NCBI GenBank assembly: GCA_964387095.1
Contig: CAYLVH010000055.1
Coordinates: forward strand, 1-12,224
DNA: 12,224 bases
Source: JAJQBJ01 sp964387095
Lineage (GTDB): Bacteria > Bacillota > Clostridia > Oscillospirales > Oscillospiraceae
Direction of reading: 5' to 3'
The translations under genes were made by a program, and so were the position numbers. The notes under the pieces are model-generated. The model worked only from the letters and a program-made list of their open reading frames with translations, had not been told where the DNA came from and made no database searches. Shown here one piece after another: positions 1 through 6,342 of the stretch (position 1 is its first letter; each line of letters begins with the position of its first letter).

Positions 1-10
1 ATAATAATAT

Positions 11-43
11 AAAAAATAACGGAAGGTTTTTTCAGGTCCCGTT
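11..43 (-). terminator. Intrinsic terminator of the left-edge RNA
   Basis: A 7-bp stem (37-43 with 18-24) encloses a 12-nt loop and is followed by A and then six U on the minus strand (11-16). The 5' arm overlaps the helix formed by 34-39 and the 3' arm overlaps the helix formed by 21-26. The terminator can therefore form only if those helices open. Confidence 0.6.
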
Positions 44-97
44 TTGCGCTGCCTTGTGGGGAGCTCGGACCTCCAACATTGCCTACTTAATCCTTCC
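11..97 (-). ncRNA. Unassigned structured RNA or riboswitch-like attenuator leader
   Basis: The RNA predicted from the promoter at 103-130 is about 87 nt long and ends in a run of six U (11-16). Two pairings close it: GGAAGG (92-97) with CCUUCC (21-26), and AGGUCC (67-72) with GGACCU (34-39). A competing hairpin pairs AACGGGA (37-43) with UUCCGUU (18-24), including one G-U pair, and sits directly before the U-tract. That hairpin uses bases from both closing helices, so the structures exclude each other, as in a transcription attenuator. I could not match it to SRP RNA (no GGAAGGAAGCAGCC-type apex), 6S, RNase P, tmRNA or a riboswitch class I know. It could be a stand-alone small RNA or the leader of a gene left of the window. 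A 15-codon ORF begins with the ATG at 77-79, without a convincing ribosome binding site. Confidence 0.5.
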
Positions 98-102
98 ATT
101 TA

Positions 103-130
103 ATCATACCATAATTTGCGGCATTGTCAA
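103..130 (-). promoter_or_regulatory. Strong sigma-A promoter for the left-edge RNA
   Basis: On the minus strand a perfect -35 box TTGACA (125-130) is followed by a 16-bp spacer and the -10 box TATGAT (103-108). A TG precedes the -10 at extended -10 spacing. Transcription should start near 96-97, exactly where a structured RNA begins. No translated gene starts close downstream inside the window. Confidence 0.75.
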
Positions 131-570
131 CAAAAATAATGCAAGAAAGTAGCATTTTTTCATTTCGATTTTCGGAATAGGTAAAGGTTTTGGGGGCGGG
201 GATTGGGGTCTTCTGGAGAATTCTGGAATAAAAAAAGTTCTTTTCAAAAAGAAAGGGGAAAAATCATACAGCGGGAAGGAAATATTGGAAAACGGCTCCA
301 TGCTCGCCGGGTTGTTTGCGAAATCAGAAACCAATTCAGCCATTCGAAAAGGATTCTATAAGTGGTCGGATCTTGGGTCGGGAAAGGGCTGCAAACCTTT
401 GATCTGACAGCGGTTTTAACAGATAAAACTTACTTTGAAATGAGAAAGATATTTGCCAAAATTTCACAACCTTTTTTCTTAGGCGGGGCGGCGCCCGGCA
501 TGCGGCGGAGGAAGAAGAAAGCGCCATGAAATGTGAGCTTCACGGGGCGGTCCGGTATTTATTCGTACAG
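131..570. other. Gene-poor, AT-richer intergenic stretch
   Basis: I see no convincing gene here. Short open frames on the minus strand (104-343 and 336-527) lack ribosome binding sites, have unbalanced composition and resemble no family I recognise. The first also runs into the promoter at 103-130. There is a weak plus-strand hairpin (138-142 with 152-156) followed by T residues, and a near-palindrome of T and A runs at 238-253. Neither is clearly functional. The stretch separates the kinase terminator from the left-edge RNA promoter. Confidence 0.5.
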
Positions 571-601
571 TAAAAGTACCGCTTGGCGCGGGCCAGGCGG
601 T
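571..601 (-). terminator. Probable terminator after the NahK-like kinase
   Basis: On the minus strand, 20 nt past the kinase stop codon, ACCGC-C-TGG pairs with CCA-A-GCGGT (597-601/593-595 with 584-586/578-582). There is one mismatch and a 6-nt GC-rich loop. The stem is followed by ACTTTTAC. The U-tract has only four U, so efficiency is uncertain. Confidence 0.5.
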
Positions 602-622
602 ATCTTTGATAAGCGGATTCTG

Positions 623-1726
623 TTATCGGTTTTCGTAGGCCTCGTTTACGATGGCCTGCATCTGGTCCAGCTTGCTGTCCATGTCCATAGCCAGGGCGAT
701 CTGGCAGCGGGCGCGGTCCAGGTTGTGGGCGGGGTAACGGGTGGCGAAATACTTGTCGCCGGTAATATAGTCGTCCAGGAAGCGGGACGCCAGCTCCAGG
801 GTGATGGCAAACGCCCCAAGGGCCATGTTGTCCAGCTCTGCCTGGGTGATATGGTTCCCCAGGGAGCTGACAAAGCCCCGGGTGAAGGCGGAATAGCGCT
901 GCAAATCCAGGCTGACCAGGGTGGTGTCCGGCTCATCCTCGGCGGCGGAGTTGGCGGCGAAGCGGACGGCGTCCCCGAAGTCATACATAATCAGGCCGGG
1001 CATGACCGTGTCCAGATCGATGACAGCCAGGGCCTCGCCGCTTACCTTGTCAAAGAGAACATTGTTGCACTTGGTATCGTTGTGGGTGACCCGGTAAGGA
1101 ATGGTGCCGTCTGCCACCAGCGCCATCAGGTGATCGGCGCGGCCCCGGTTGGCCTGCAAATAGTCCAGCTCGCTTTGGACCTCATGGACCCGGTGATAGG
1201 GATCCTCCCGGGCGTGGGCAAAGAGGGTGTCCAGGCGCTTGGTGGTGTTGTGGAAATCGGGGATGGTCTCATAGATCCGGGTGGCGTCAAAGTCCATGAG
1301 ATCCTTCTGGAACTGGCCGAAGGCGTGACCGGCGTTTTCAAGAACCGTCAGGTCCTCGGAGGAATCGTAAGTGATGGAGTTGTCAATAAAGCGGTAGGCC
1401 CGCCAGACGTTGCCATCGTCCCCGATGAAATAGTTGGTGCCGGCCGGGGTTTTCAGGAATTGAAGGACAAAGCGGTCGGTATTCCGGTGGGTGCCCTGTT
1501 CAATTTTCATTTTGATGTGTTCGGTGACGGCATCAATGTTGGACATGATCTCAAAGGGATTTTTGAACACATAGAGGTTGATTTTCTGGACGATATATTC
1601 CTGCGTCTTGCCTTCCTCCCGAAAGGTGACGCGAAACGTGCAATTAATGTTTCCGGTATGCAGGGTAACGCAACGGATGTACCTGCCGGGAATTTGGAAA
1701 GCTCTGCAAACGGATTCAACAGTCAT
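623..1726 (-). CDS. NahK-like sugar kinase (APH/choline-kinase-fold phosphotransferase)
   Basis: This 367-residue protein belongs to the aminoglycoside-phosphotransferase/choline-kinase fold family. It most resembles N-acetylhexosamine 1-kinase (NahK), which phosphorylates GlcNAc or GalNAc at C1 using ATP. An N-terminal lobe (about 1-110) has a nucleotide-loop-like segment near TGNINCTFRV (24-33). The catalytic Brenner motif is THNDTKCNNVLFD (214-226, H215/N216/D217, N222), and the metal-binding segment is VIDLDTVMPG (235-244), followed by YDFGD (248-252). The start is the ATG at 1724-1726, placed 9 nt after AAGGAG. The frame is open up to 1900, but the extra 58 residues are unlike the family and cover a promoter. 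It has its own promoter (1793-1821) and no sugar-utilisation neighbours, so the substrate is inferred from family resemblance only. Ethanolamine, choline or homoserine kinase-type substrates are less likely. Confidence 0.8.
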   Translation of the reverse strand: MTVESVCRAFQIPGRYIRCVTLHTGNINCTFRVTFREEGKTQEYIVQKINLYVFKNPFEIMSNIDAVTEHIKMKIEQGTHRNTDRFVLQFLKTPAGTNYFIGDDGNVWRAYRFIDNSITYDSSEDLTVLENAGHAFGQFQKDLMDFDATRIYETIPDFHNTTKRLDTLFAHAREDPYHRVHEVQSELDYLQANRGRADHLMALVADGTIPYRVTHNDTKCNNVLFDKVSGEALAVIDLDTVMPGLIMYDFGDAVRFAANSAAEDEPDTTLVSLDLQRYSAFTRGFVSSLGNHITQAELDNMALGAFAITLELASRFLDDYITGDKYFATRYPAHNLDRARCQIALAMDMDSKLDQMQAIVNEAYENR

Positions 1727-1735
1727 AATATGTAA

Positions 1736-1768
1736 GCTCCTTGAATGAAACTGCACTCCCGAAGGAGC
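1736..1768 (-). promoter_or_regulatory. Leader hairpin that can hide the kinase ribosome binding site
   Basis: In the roughly 60-nt leader of the kinase mRNA, GCUCCUU (1762-1768) is an exact 7-nt complement of AAGGAGC (1736-1742), which contains the ribosome binding site; 19 nt lie between them. The same upstream arm can instead form CUCC-UUCG-GGAG (56-59 with 64-67 of the 1700s), a very stable UUCG-tetraloop hairpin that leaves the ribosome site free. The two folds exclude each other. Whether a ligand, a protein or only kinetics selects between them is not visible. Confidence 0.4.
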
Positions 1769-1792
1769 AAGGCGAAAAAAATCCTGCAATCC

Positions 1793-1821
1793 AGTATATC
1801 GCCTAAAGGCCGTTTTGTCAC
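1793..1821 (-). promoter_or_regulatory. Sigma-A promoter of the NahK-like kinase
   Basis: On the minus strand the -35 box GTGACA (1816-1821) and the -10 box TATACT (1793-1798) are separated by 17 bp, each one mismatch from consensus. The start would be near 1786, giving a leader of about 60 nt. Between it and the end of pyrG I see only weak terminator-like hairpins, so some read-through from pyrG is possible. Confidence 0.7.
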
Positions 1822-1900
1822 CTTTTTCAAAGGGAAAAGAGGCGGAAAGGTTCCCTGAAAAACAAGGGTACAGGGGAGATGTGTCGTAGCGGAAGTGCAT

Positions 1901-3511
1901 TTATCTGTTTTTGTAAGCCTTCGCGGCGCCGACGAACTGACGGAACAGTGGATGGGCCTTGTTGGGACGGCTCTTGAACTCCGGATGGAATTGGGAGCCC
2001 AGGAACCAGGGATGGTCAGGCAGCTCCACGATCTCAACCAGGCGCTGGTTGGGGGAGAGGCCGGCCAGAACCAGTCCGGCTTCCTGCAACCGCTCCCGGT
2101 ACAGGTTGTTGAATTCATAGCGGTGGCGGTGGCGCTCATAGATGACCTCCTCGCCATAGGCCTCATAGGTCTTGGTGTCGTGGGAGGTGATCTGGCAGGG
2201 ATACGCGCCCAGGCGCATGGTGCCGCCCTTGTCGGTGATGTCACGCTGCTCGGGCATCAGGTCGATGACAGGATTTGCGCCGTTTTCGATAAACTCTCCG
2301 GAGTGCGCGTCTGCCAAGCCCACCACATGGCGGGCGAATTCCACAACCGCCATCTGCATGCCCAGGCAAATGCCGAACATGGGGACCCGGTTGACTCTTG
2401 CCCACCGGATGGAGGAAATCATGCCTTCAATGCCCCGGTCGCCGAAGCCGCCGGGGACAATGACGCCGTCCACACCGGTGAGGATCTCCGCAGCGTTGTT
2501 GTCATCCACCAGCTCGGAATCCACCCAGCGGATTTTGACCTTGACATCATTCTCAATCCCGCCGTGGGTCAAAGCCTCCGCCACGGAGAGATAGGCGTCG
2601 TGCAGGGCCACATATTTGCCCACCAAGGCGATTTCCACTTCCTCCTCGCAGCACTTGGCCCGATTGACCATGGCAGTCCACTCGGACAGGTCGGGCTTGC
2701 CGCACTGCAGGTTCAGGCGCTTCACCACCACATCGGCCAGGCCCTCATCCTCCAGCATCAGAGGCACCTCATACAGGATGGGAGCGGTCAGGTTTGCAAT
2801 GGCATTTTCGGGAGGGATATTGCAGAACATGGAGATTTTGCGTCGGATGTCCTCGGTCAGCGGCTGATCTGCCCGGCAGACGATCACGTCGGGCTGGATG
2901 CCGATGGACAGCAGCTCCTTGCAGGAGTGCTGGGTGGGCTTGGATTTCAACTCACCGGAGCCGGGGATGGAGACGACCAAGGAGACATGGATATACATGA
3001 CGTCCTCTTTGGGCAGCTCACGGCCCACCTGGCGGATGGCCTCTAAAAAGGGCTGGGACTCAATATCGCCCACGGTGCCGCCGATCTCGGTGATGCAGAC
3101 GTCCACATTGCTGGTTTTGCCCATGCGGTAAATGCGTTCCTTGATCTCCTTGGTGATGTGGGGGATCACCTGGATGGTGCCCCCCAGATAATCGCCTTGG
3201 CGCTCCCGGTTCAGCACATTCCAGTATACCTTGCCGGAGGTGACAGAGGAGTTGACAGTCAGATTTTCATCGGTGAAGCGCTCATAGTGACCCAAATCCA
3301 GGTCGGTTTCGGCGCCGTCGTCGGTGACAAAGACTTCTCCGTGCTGATAGGGGCTCATGGTGCCGGGATCCACATTTAAATAGGGATCCAGCTTCTGATT
3401 GGTGACCTTAAAGCCACGCTGCTTCAGCAGACGGCCCAGGGATGCGGCAGTGATGCCCTTGCCCAAGCCTGAGACGACGCCGCCGGTGATGAAAATATAT
3501 TTAACAGACAT
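1901..3511 (-). CDS. pyrG: CTP synthase (glutamine-hydrolysing)
   Basis: This 536-residue CTP synthase, of normal family length, makes CTP from UTP, ATP and glutamine in the cytoplasm. The N-terminal amidoligase domain (about 1-270) has the ATP loop GGVVSGLGKG (10-19) and the LDPYLNVDPGTM segment (41-52). The C-terminal glutaminase domain (about 290-530) has the oxyanion/nucleophile motif FGICLGMQ, with Cys382, and the other triad members His509 and Glu511 in FHPEF. The start is the ATG at 3509-3511 because the family begins just before this ATP loop and GAGGAA lies 6 nt upstream. The frame stays open 24 codons further but covers the leader. It has its own promoter (3587-3615). The roughly 70-nt leader shows no U-tract terminator, so B. 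subtilis-type attenuation of pyrG is not evident. Confidence 0.98.
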   Translation of the reverse strand: MSVKYIFITGGVVSGLGKGITAASLGRLLKQRGFKVTNQKLDPYLNVDPGTMSPYQHGEVFVTDDGAETDLDLGHYERFTDENLTVNSSVTSGKVYWNVLNRERQGDYLGGTIQVIPHITKEIKERIYRMGKTSNVDVCITEIGGTVGDIESQPFLEAIRQVGRELPKEDVMYIHVSLVVSIPGSGELKSKPTQHSCKELLSIGIQPDVIVCRADQPLTEDIRRKISMFCNIPPENAIANLTAPILYEVPLMLEDEGLADVVVKRLNLQCGKPDLSEWTAMVNRAKCCEEEVEIALVGKYVALHDAYLSVAEALTHGGIENDVKVKIRWVDSELVDDNNAAEILTGVDGVIVPGGFGDRGIEGMISSIRWARVNRVPMFGICLGMQMAVVEFARHVVGLADAHSGEFIENGANPVIDLMPEQRDITDKGGTMRLGAYPCQITSHDTKTYEAYGEEVIYERHRHRYEFNNLYRERLQEAGLVLAGLSPNQRLVEIVELPDHPWFLGSQFHPEFKSRPNKAHPLFRQFVGAAKAYKNR

Positions 3512-3586
3512 GACAAATTCCTCGCATTTCTTCCAGTGTACTGTATGGGGCCTGCTTCGCGTCATCGCGTCACATAATATCACCCT

Positions 3587-3615
3587 ATTTTACCTGCTTC
3601 TCTTCGGTCCGTCAA
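3587..3615 (-). promoter_or_regulatory. Sigma-A promoter of pyrG
   Basis: On the minus strand TTGACG (3610-3615), a 17-bp spacer and TAAAAT (3587-3592) form a near-consensus promoter. The predicted start is near 3580, about 70 nt before the pyrG ATG. The run AGGG right after the -10 lies too close to be the start of a G-rich initial transcript as in B. subtilis pyrG. The leader also holds a tandem GACGCGAT-type repeat (about 3558-3572) of unknown meaning. Confidence 0.75.
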
Positions 3616-3715
3616 GGAGTTTTCCAACAGAAAAAGCCCGTTCCCGGAAGAAACTGAATGAGACATTTCAACAGATACCTGGATATTTCCTCCGCAAATT
3701 TCGCGTATTGGGAGT

Positions 3716-3750
3716 TCAAAAGGAACGGACCGCAAACGCGGCCCGTTCCT
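3716..3750 (-). terminator. Intrinsic terminator of the pyrE-radC unit
   Basis: Eighteen bases past the radC stop codon, 3721-3728 pairs with 3743-3750 (AGGAACGG/CCGUUCCU). After one mismatch, CCGC (3730-3733) pairs with GCGG (3738-3741) around a 4-nt loop. On the minus strand the stem runs into UUUU and then GAAC. The plus side lacks a T-run, so it serves the minus strand. It isolates the pyrG promoter from upstream transcription. Confidence 0.8.
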
Positions 3751-3768
3751 CAGCACTTTATGAACGTA

Positions 3769-4455
3769 TTACAGCAGATTCCAATTCAGCAAGCCGGATT
3801 GCCGCAGGGAGAGGTAATCATGGTCAGCGATGATCAGATGATCTGTGAGCTGCACATGAATCATGCGAAGGGCCTGCGCCGCGTTCCGGGTGGCATCGAT
3901 ATCCTCCTGAGACGGCTCGATGGAGCCGCTGATATGGTTGTGGGCCAACAGGACGCTGACAGCCCGGTGATCCAGGGCAACGGAGATCAGCGTGCGCTGG
4001 TCAAAGGCGGCGGAGTTGGGTCCGCCGTCGCTGAGGCGGCTGCAATGCAGCACTTTGCCCCGGGAATCCAGGCAAAGCAGGTAAACCTGTTCCACCTGAG
4101 AGCCATAAAAATAGGGGATCAGATACTCCGCCGCGTCCTCCGCGGAAGTGATGATGTTTATTCTGGAACTGCCGGCGATCTGGCTCCGGCGGGGTAGATC
4201 GGAGAGCAGCCGGATGCTGATGGCGGTGTGTTCCCCTACGCCCTTGATGGCAGTCAGCTCCTCCACGGAGGCATTCAGTACGGCGGGCAAGGAGCCAAAC
4301 TGGTTGATGAGCTGATGGGCCAGGGGATTGACATCGGAGCGGGGGGTGGAATAAAAAAGGAACAGCTCCAGCAGCTGATAATCGTCGAACACATCGGGGC
4401 CGAATTCCAGATACCGGGCCTTTACCCGTTTCCTGTGGTCGTCGTGGATGCTCAT
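3769..4455 (-). CDS. radC: RadC family JAMM/MPN-domain protein
   Basis: This 228-residue protein has the RadC layout: an N-terminal helix-hairpin-helix region (about 25-90, with TAIKGVGEHTA at 68-78) and a C-terminal JAMM metallohydrolase-like domain (about 100-225). The metal motif reads AHNHISGSIEPSQED (171-185): His172, His174 and Asp185 are present, with a likely partner Glu122. The usual HNHPSGD core is HNHISGS here, losing the Pro and Asp. The long-standing 'DNA repair' label is weakly supported for the family and its biochemical role is unknown. The ATG at 4453-4455 lies 9 nt after the pyrE stop. Its ribosome site (GGGAG, inside the end of pyrE) is distant, about 13 nt, suggesting translational coupling to pyrE. 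The transcript ends at the hairpin at 3721-3750. Confidence 0.92.
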   Translation of the reverse strand: MSIHDDHRKRVKARYLEFGPDVFDDYQLLELFLFYSTPRSDVNPLAHQLINQFGSLPAVLNASVEELTAIKGVGEHTAISIRLLSDLPRRSQIAGSSRINIITSAEDAAEYLIPYFYGSQVEQVYLLCLDSRGKVLHCSRLSDGGPNSAAFDQRTLISVALDHRAVSVLLAHNHISGSIEPSQEDIDATRNAAQALRMIHVQLTDHLIIADHDYLSLRQSGLLNWNLL

Positions 4456-4464
4456 AAGGCTTGC

Positions 4465-5139
4465 TTACTCCCTGGGGCCGTATTCTGCCAGATAGGCCTC
4501 CATGCGCCCTTTCATCTCGTCGTCAATATAGACCTTGCCGTCGATGGGGTTGTTGTGCAGGAAGGAAATGATCTCCTTGACGGTGACAATCGGGCAGACC
4601 TTGATGCCATAGTCCTGACGCAGCTCGTCCAGGGTGGAGCAGTCCCTTGTGCCCCGCTCCATGCGGTCAACGGAGACGAACAGATAGGCGATTTTCACAT
4701 CAGCGAGGTTTTTGAATAGGGCGATGGACTCCCGGACGGCGGTGCCGGCGGTGACAACATCCTCCACAATGGCGATGACGTCGCCGTCCTGGGGCTTATA
4801 GCCCACCATGGAGCCGCCTTCGCCGTGATCCTTTGCCTCCTTGCGGTTGAAGCAGTAGGGCAGATCGCGGCCATAGTTGCGGTACAGGGAGGCGGAGCCA
4901 GCCACCACCAGGGGAATGCCCTTGTAGGCTGGGCCGAACAGGGCGGTGACGTCCGCTCCCAGATTTTCGTTCATGCAAGCGGCATAATAGTCGCCCAGCT
5001 TGGCGGCCTGCGCGCCGGTCTTGTAGTTGCCAGTGTTGATGAAATAGGGGGTCTTGCGGCCGGACTTGGTGACAAAGTCGCCAAAGGTCAGAACGCCGGA
5101 ACGCACCATAAAGGTGATAAACTCTTCCTTGTAAGTCAT
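4465..5139 (-). CDS. pyrE: Orotate phosphoribosyltransferase
   Basis: This 224-residue enzyme joins orotate to PRPP to give OMP, the fifth step of UMP synthesis. The PRPP-binding motif VIAIVEDVVTAGTA (121-134) is intact, and the flexible catalytic loop is FNRKEAKDHGEGG (97-109). The N-terminal segment KSGRKTPYFINTGNY (25-39) is typical of PyrE. The length fits the family. The ATG at 5137-5139 follows AGGAGG by 11 nt. A strong promoter (5191-5219) sits about 50 nt upstream and the gene is transcribed with radC. No other pyr genes adjoin it, so de novo pyrimidine genes are split, with pyrG nearby on a separate transcript. I see no PyrR-type attenuator in the short leader. Confidence 0.97.
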   Translation of the reverse strand: MTYKEEFITFMVRSGVLTFGDFVTKSGRKTPYFINTGNYKTGAQAAKLGDYYAACMNENLGADVTALFGPAYKGIPLVVAGSASLYRNYGRDLPYCFNRKEAKDHGEGGSMVGYKPQDGDVIAIVEDVVTAGTAVRESIALFKNLADVKIAYLFVSVDRMERGTRDCSTLDELRQDYGIKVCPIVTVKEIISFLHNNPIDGKVYIDDEMKGRMEAYLAEYGPRE

Positions 5140-5190
5140 AGGGGTAAAACCTCCTGATTAAAAGTAGCTGTGTCGAAGTTTCTCGATCTG

Positions 5191-5219
5191 ATTATAACAG
5201 AGGGAAAGAAATTGTGCAA
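5191..5219 (-). promoter_or_regulatory. Sigma-A promoter of pyrE-radC
   Basis: On the minus strand TTGCAC (5214-5219), a 17-bp spacer and a perfect TATAAT (5191-5196) form a strong promoter. The start is predicted near 5184, giving a leader of about 45 nt. Four bases of its -35 box (5214-5217) are also in the -35 box of the divergent promoter. Confidence 0.8.
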
Positions 5220-5240
5220 GACGGTGGTTTATGATATAAT
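5212..5240 (+). promoter_or_regulatory. Extended -10 promoter of the NUDIX-PTH2-cobO operon
   Basis: A perfect TATAAT (5235-5240) is preceded by TGA, giving an extended -10 (TGnTATAAT). The -35 TTGTGC (5212-5217) lies 17 bp upstream and matches only in TTG. The start should be near 5247, about 30 nt before the ATG at 5276. The -35 overlaps that of pyrE on the other strand, so one polymerase probably excludes the other. Confidence 0.75.
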
Positions 5241-5275
5241 ATTCCCAATATTGCGTTTGACAGGAGGCAAGAAAT

Positions 5276-5893
5276 ATGTCTGAACTGAGGGATAAGAACG
5301 GCCTGACTGAAGCCGAATTCCTGGCTGCCTACCGGCCTGGGGACTGGCCCCGGCCATCTGTAACTGCCGATCAGGTGCTGCTGTCCCGGGAGGAAGGGGG
5401 ATATTCCGTGCTGCTCATTCGCCGGGGCGGGCATCCCTGCCTGGGCAGATGGGCATTGCCTGGCGGCTTTGTGGAGTTCCGGGAGCCCCCCTGGAAGGCG
5501 GCAGTCCGGGAGCTGCGGGAGGAGACCAGCCTGGAAAATGTCCCCACCACGCTTTTGGGCGTGTTTGGAGATCCCAACCGGGACCCCAGAGGCTGGACCA
5601 TCACCTGCGCCTATTGCACGCTGCTGGACAGAAGCCGGCTCAAGGCCAGGGCGGCGGATGACGCCCGGGATGCTAAGTGGTTCCGGCTGTCCTGGAGCCA
5701 TCAGGGGGAGGAGCTGCTGCTCCGCCTGGATGAGGGGGAGGAGCACTTGACCGCCCGCCTGCGGGGGGATGTGGTGGAGAATCCCCTGGGCAGGGAGACC
5801 CGCTGGACGATGGTGGAAAACAGCGGCTTGGCCTTTGACCATGCCAAGGTATTGGCCGCGGCGGTGGACCGGCTGGAACAGCGGGCAAGGTGA
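5276..5893 (+). CDS. NUDIX hydrolase (ADP-ribose pyrophosphatase-like)
   Basis: This 205-residue protein has a complete Nudix box at 64-86 (G-x5-E-x7-REL-x-EE), with Glu79, Glu82 and Glu83 as metal ligands. The usual late Gly is Ser85. Nudix enzymes hydrolyse nucleoside diphosphates linked to another group, X. The segment RPSVTADQVLL (26-36), GRWALPGGFVEF (57-68) and the GDPNRDPRGWTIT loop (98-110) resemble the ADP-ribose pyrophosphatase/NrtR-type branch. I see no C-terminal winged helix typical of the NrtR repressor with certainty; about 70 residues follow the core domain. The ATG is 8 nt after AGGAGG. It is the first gene of the five-gene operon. The substrate is an inference; dinucleotide or sugar-nucleotide substrates cannot be excluded. 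Confidence 0.9.
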   Translation: MSELRDKNGLTEAEFLAAYRPGDWPRPSVTADQVLLSREEGGYSVLLIRRGGHPCLGRWALPGGFVEFREPPWKAAVRELREETSLENVPTTLLGVFGDPNRDPRGWTITCAYCTLLDRSRLKARAADDARDAKWFRLSWSHQGEELLLRLDEGEEHLTARLRGDVVENPLGRETRWTMVENSGLAFDHAKVLAAAVDRLEQRAR

Positions 5894-5907
5894 CGACGGA
5901 GGAGCGT

Positions 5908-6333
5908 ATGTACAAAGCAAAGCAGATGATTGTGGTGCGCCGGGATTTGAAAATGCGAAAGGGCAAGATTGCGGCCCAAGCGGGCCATGCTTGTGTGGAG
6001 GTGGTTTTGATGGCCCTGGCCAAGGAGGGACGCTTGCAGGACGTTCAGGTGGTGAACGACAACTGGGTTACGGTGCCGGAAGGGGAGAAGGGCCCTTCTC
6101 CCTTGACCGATTGGTTCCAGTATGGCGTGGCGAAGGTCTGCGTCTATGTGGACGGAGAGGAGGCCCTGCTGGACATTGCCAAGAGGGCCAAGGAGGCAGG
6201 GATTCTCTGTTCCCTGATTCGGGATGCGGGGATGACTGAGTTCCACGGTCAACCAACCTACACCTGCCTGGCCTTTGAGCCGTTGGAATCGGAGAAGGCC
6301 GATGAAATCACCGGCAATTTGCCATTGTATTAA
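5908..6333 (+). CDS. Type-2 peptidyl-tRNA hydrolase (PTH2 family)
   Basis: This 141-residue protein matches the PTH2 (archaeal/eukaryotic-type) family, which releases peptides from prematurely dropped peptidyl-tRNA, not the common bacterial Pth1 fold. Diagnostic parts are QMIVVRRDLKMRKGKIAAQ (6-24), with Lys20 and His27 nearby, RDAGMTEF (105-112) and the C-terminal strand TYTCLAFEP (117-125) with EITGNLPLY at the end. Residues about 41-70 are longer than in archaeal enzymes of about 115-120 residues. I chose the ATG at 5908-5910, with GGAGGAG 3-5 nt upstream, because the family starts right before the first strand. A GTG at 5890 overlapping the previous stop codon would add six residues but lacks a ribosome site. 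Many bacteria carry PTH2-like genes in addition to pth; which role this copy plays is not visible. Confidence 0.85.
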   Translation: MYKAKQMIVVRRDLKMRKGKIAAQAGHACVEVVLMALAKEGRLQDVQVVNDNWVTVPEGEKGPSPLTDWFQYGVAKVCVYVDGEEALLDIAKRAKEAGILCSLIRDAGMTEFHGQPTYTCLAFEPLESEKADEITGNLPLY

Positions 6334-6342
6334 GGAGGGGCT

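Noticed and set aside
1..130. SRP RNA or 6S RNA at the left edge
   Set aside because: The conserved SRP apex (GGAAGGAAGCAGCC-like) is absent and the transcript is too short for 6S. Similarity of GUCCGAGCUCC to part of RNase P RNA is short and isolated.
329..346. Shared CCAATTCAGC between the left intergenic region and the radC 3' end (3780-3789)
   Set aside because: Only ten bases match, with unrelated flanks. A chance match is expected at this length.
533..1735. 400-codon open frame on the plus strand opposite the NahK-like kinase
   Set aside because: Same reason: the kinase on the minus strand has catalytic motifs, a promoter and a ribosome site; this frame has none.
1895..3046. 383-codon open frame on the plus strand opposite pyrG
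   Set aside because: It is the complementary-frame shadow of a certain CTP synthase gene in GC-rich sequence. It has no ribosome site, and its composition is rich in His, Gly and Gln as expected for an antisense artefact.
3512..3583. N-terminal extension of CTP synthase by 24 codons
   Set aside because: The frame is open, but the family starts at the ATG at 3511 with a good ribosome site. The extension would coincide with the transcript leader.
3512..3586. B. subtilis-type pyrG attenuator (G-rich initial transcript plus terminator)
   Set aside because: The GGG lies too close to the -10 box to be the transcript start, and no hairpin with a U-tract exists between promoter and start codon.
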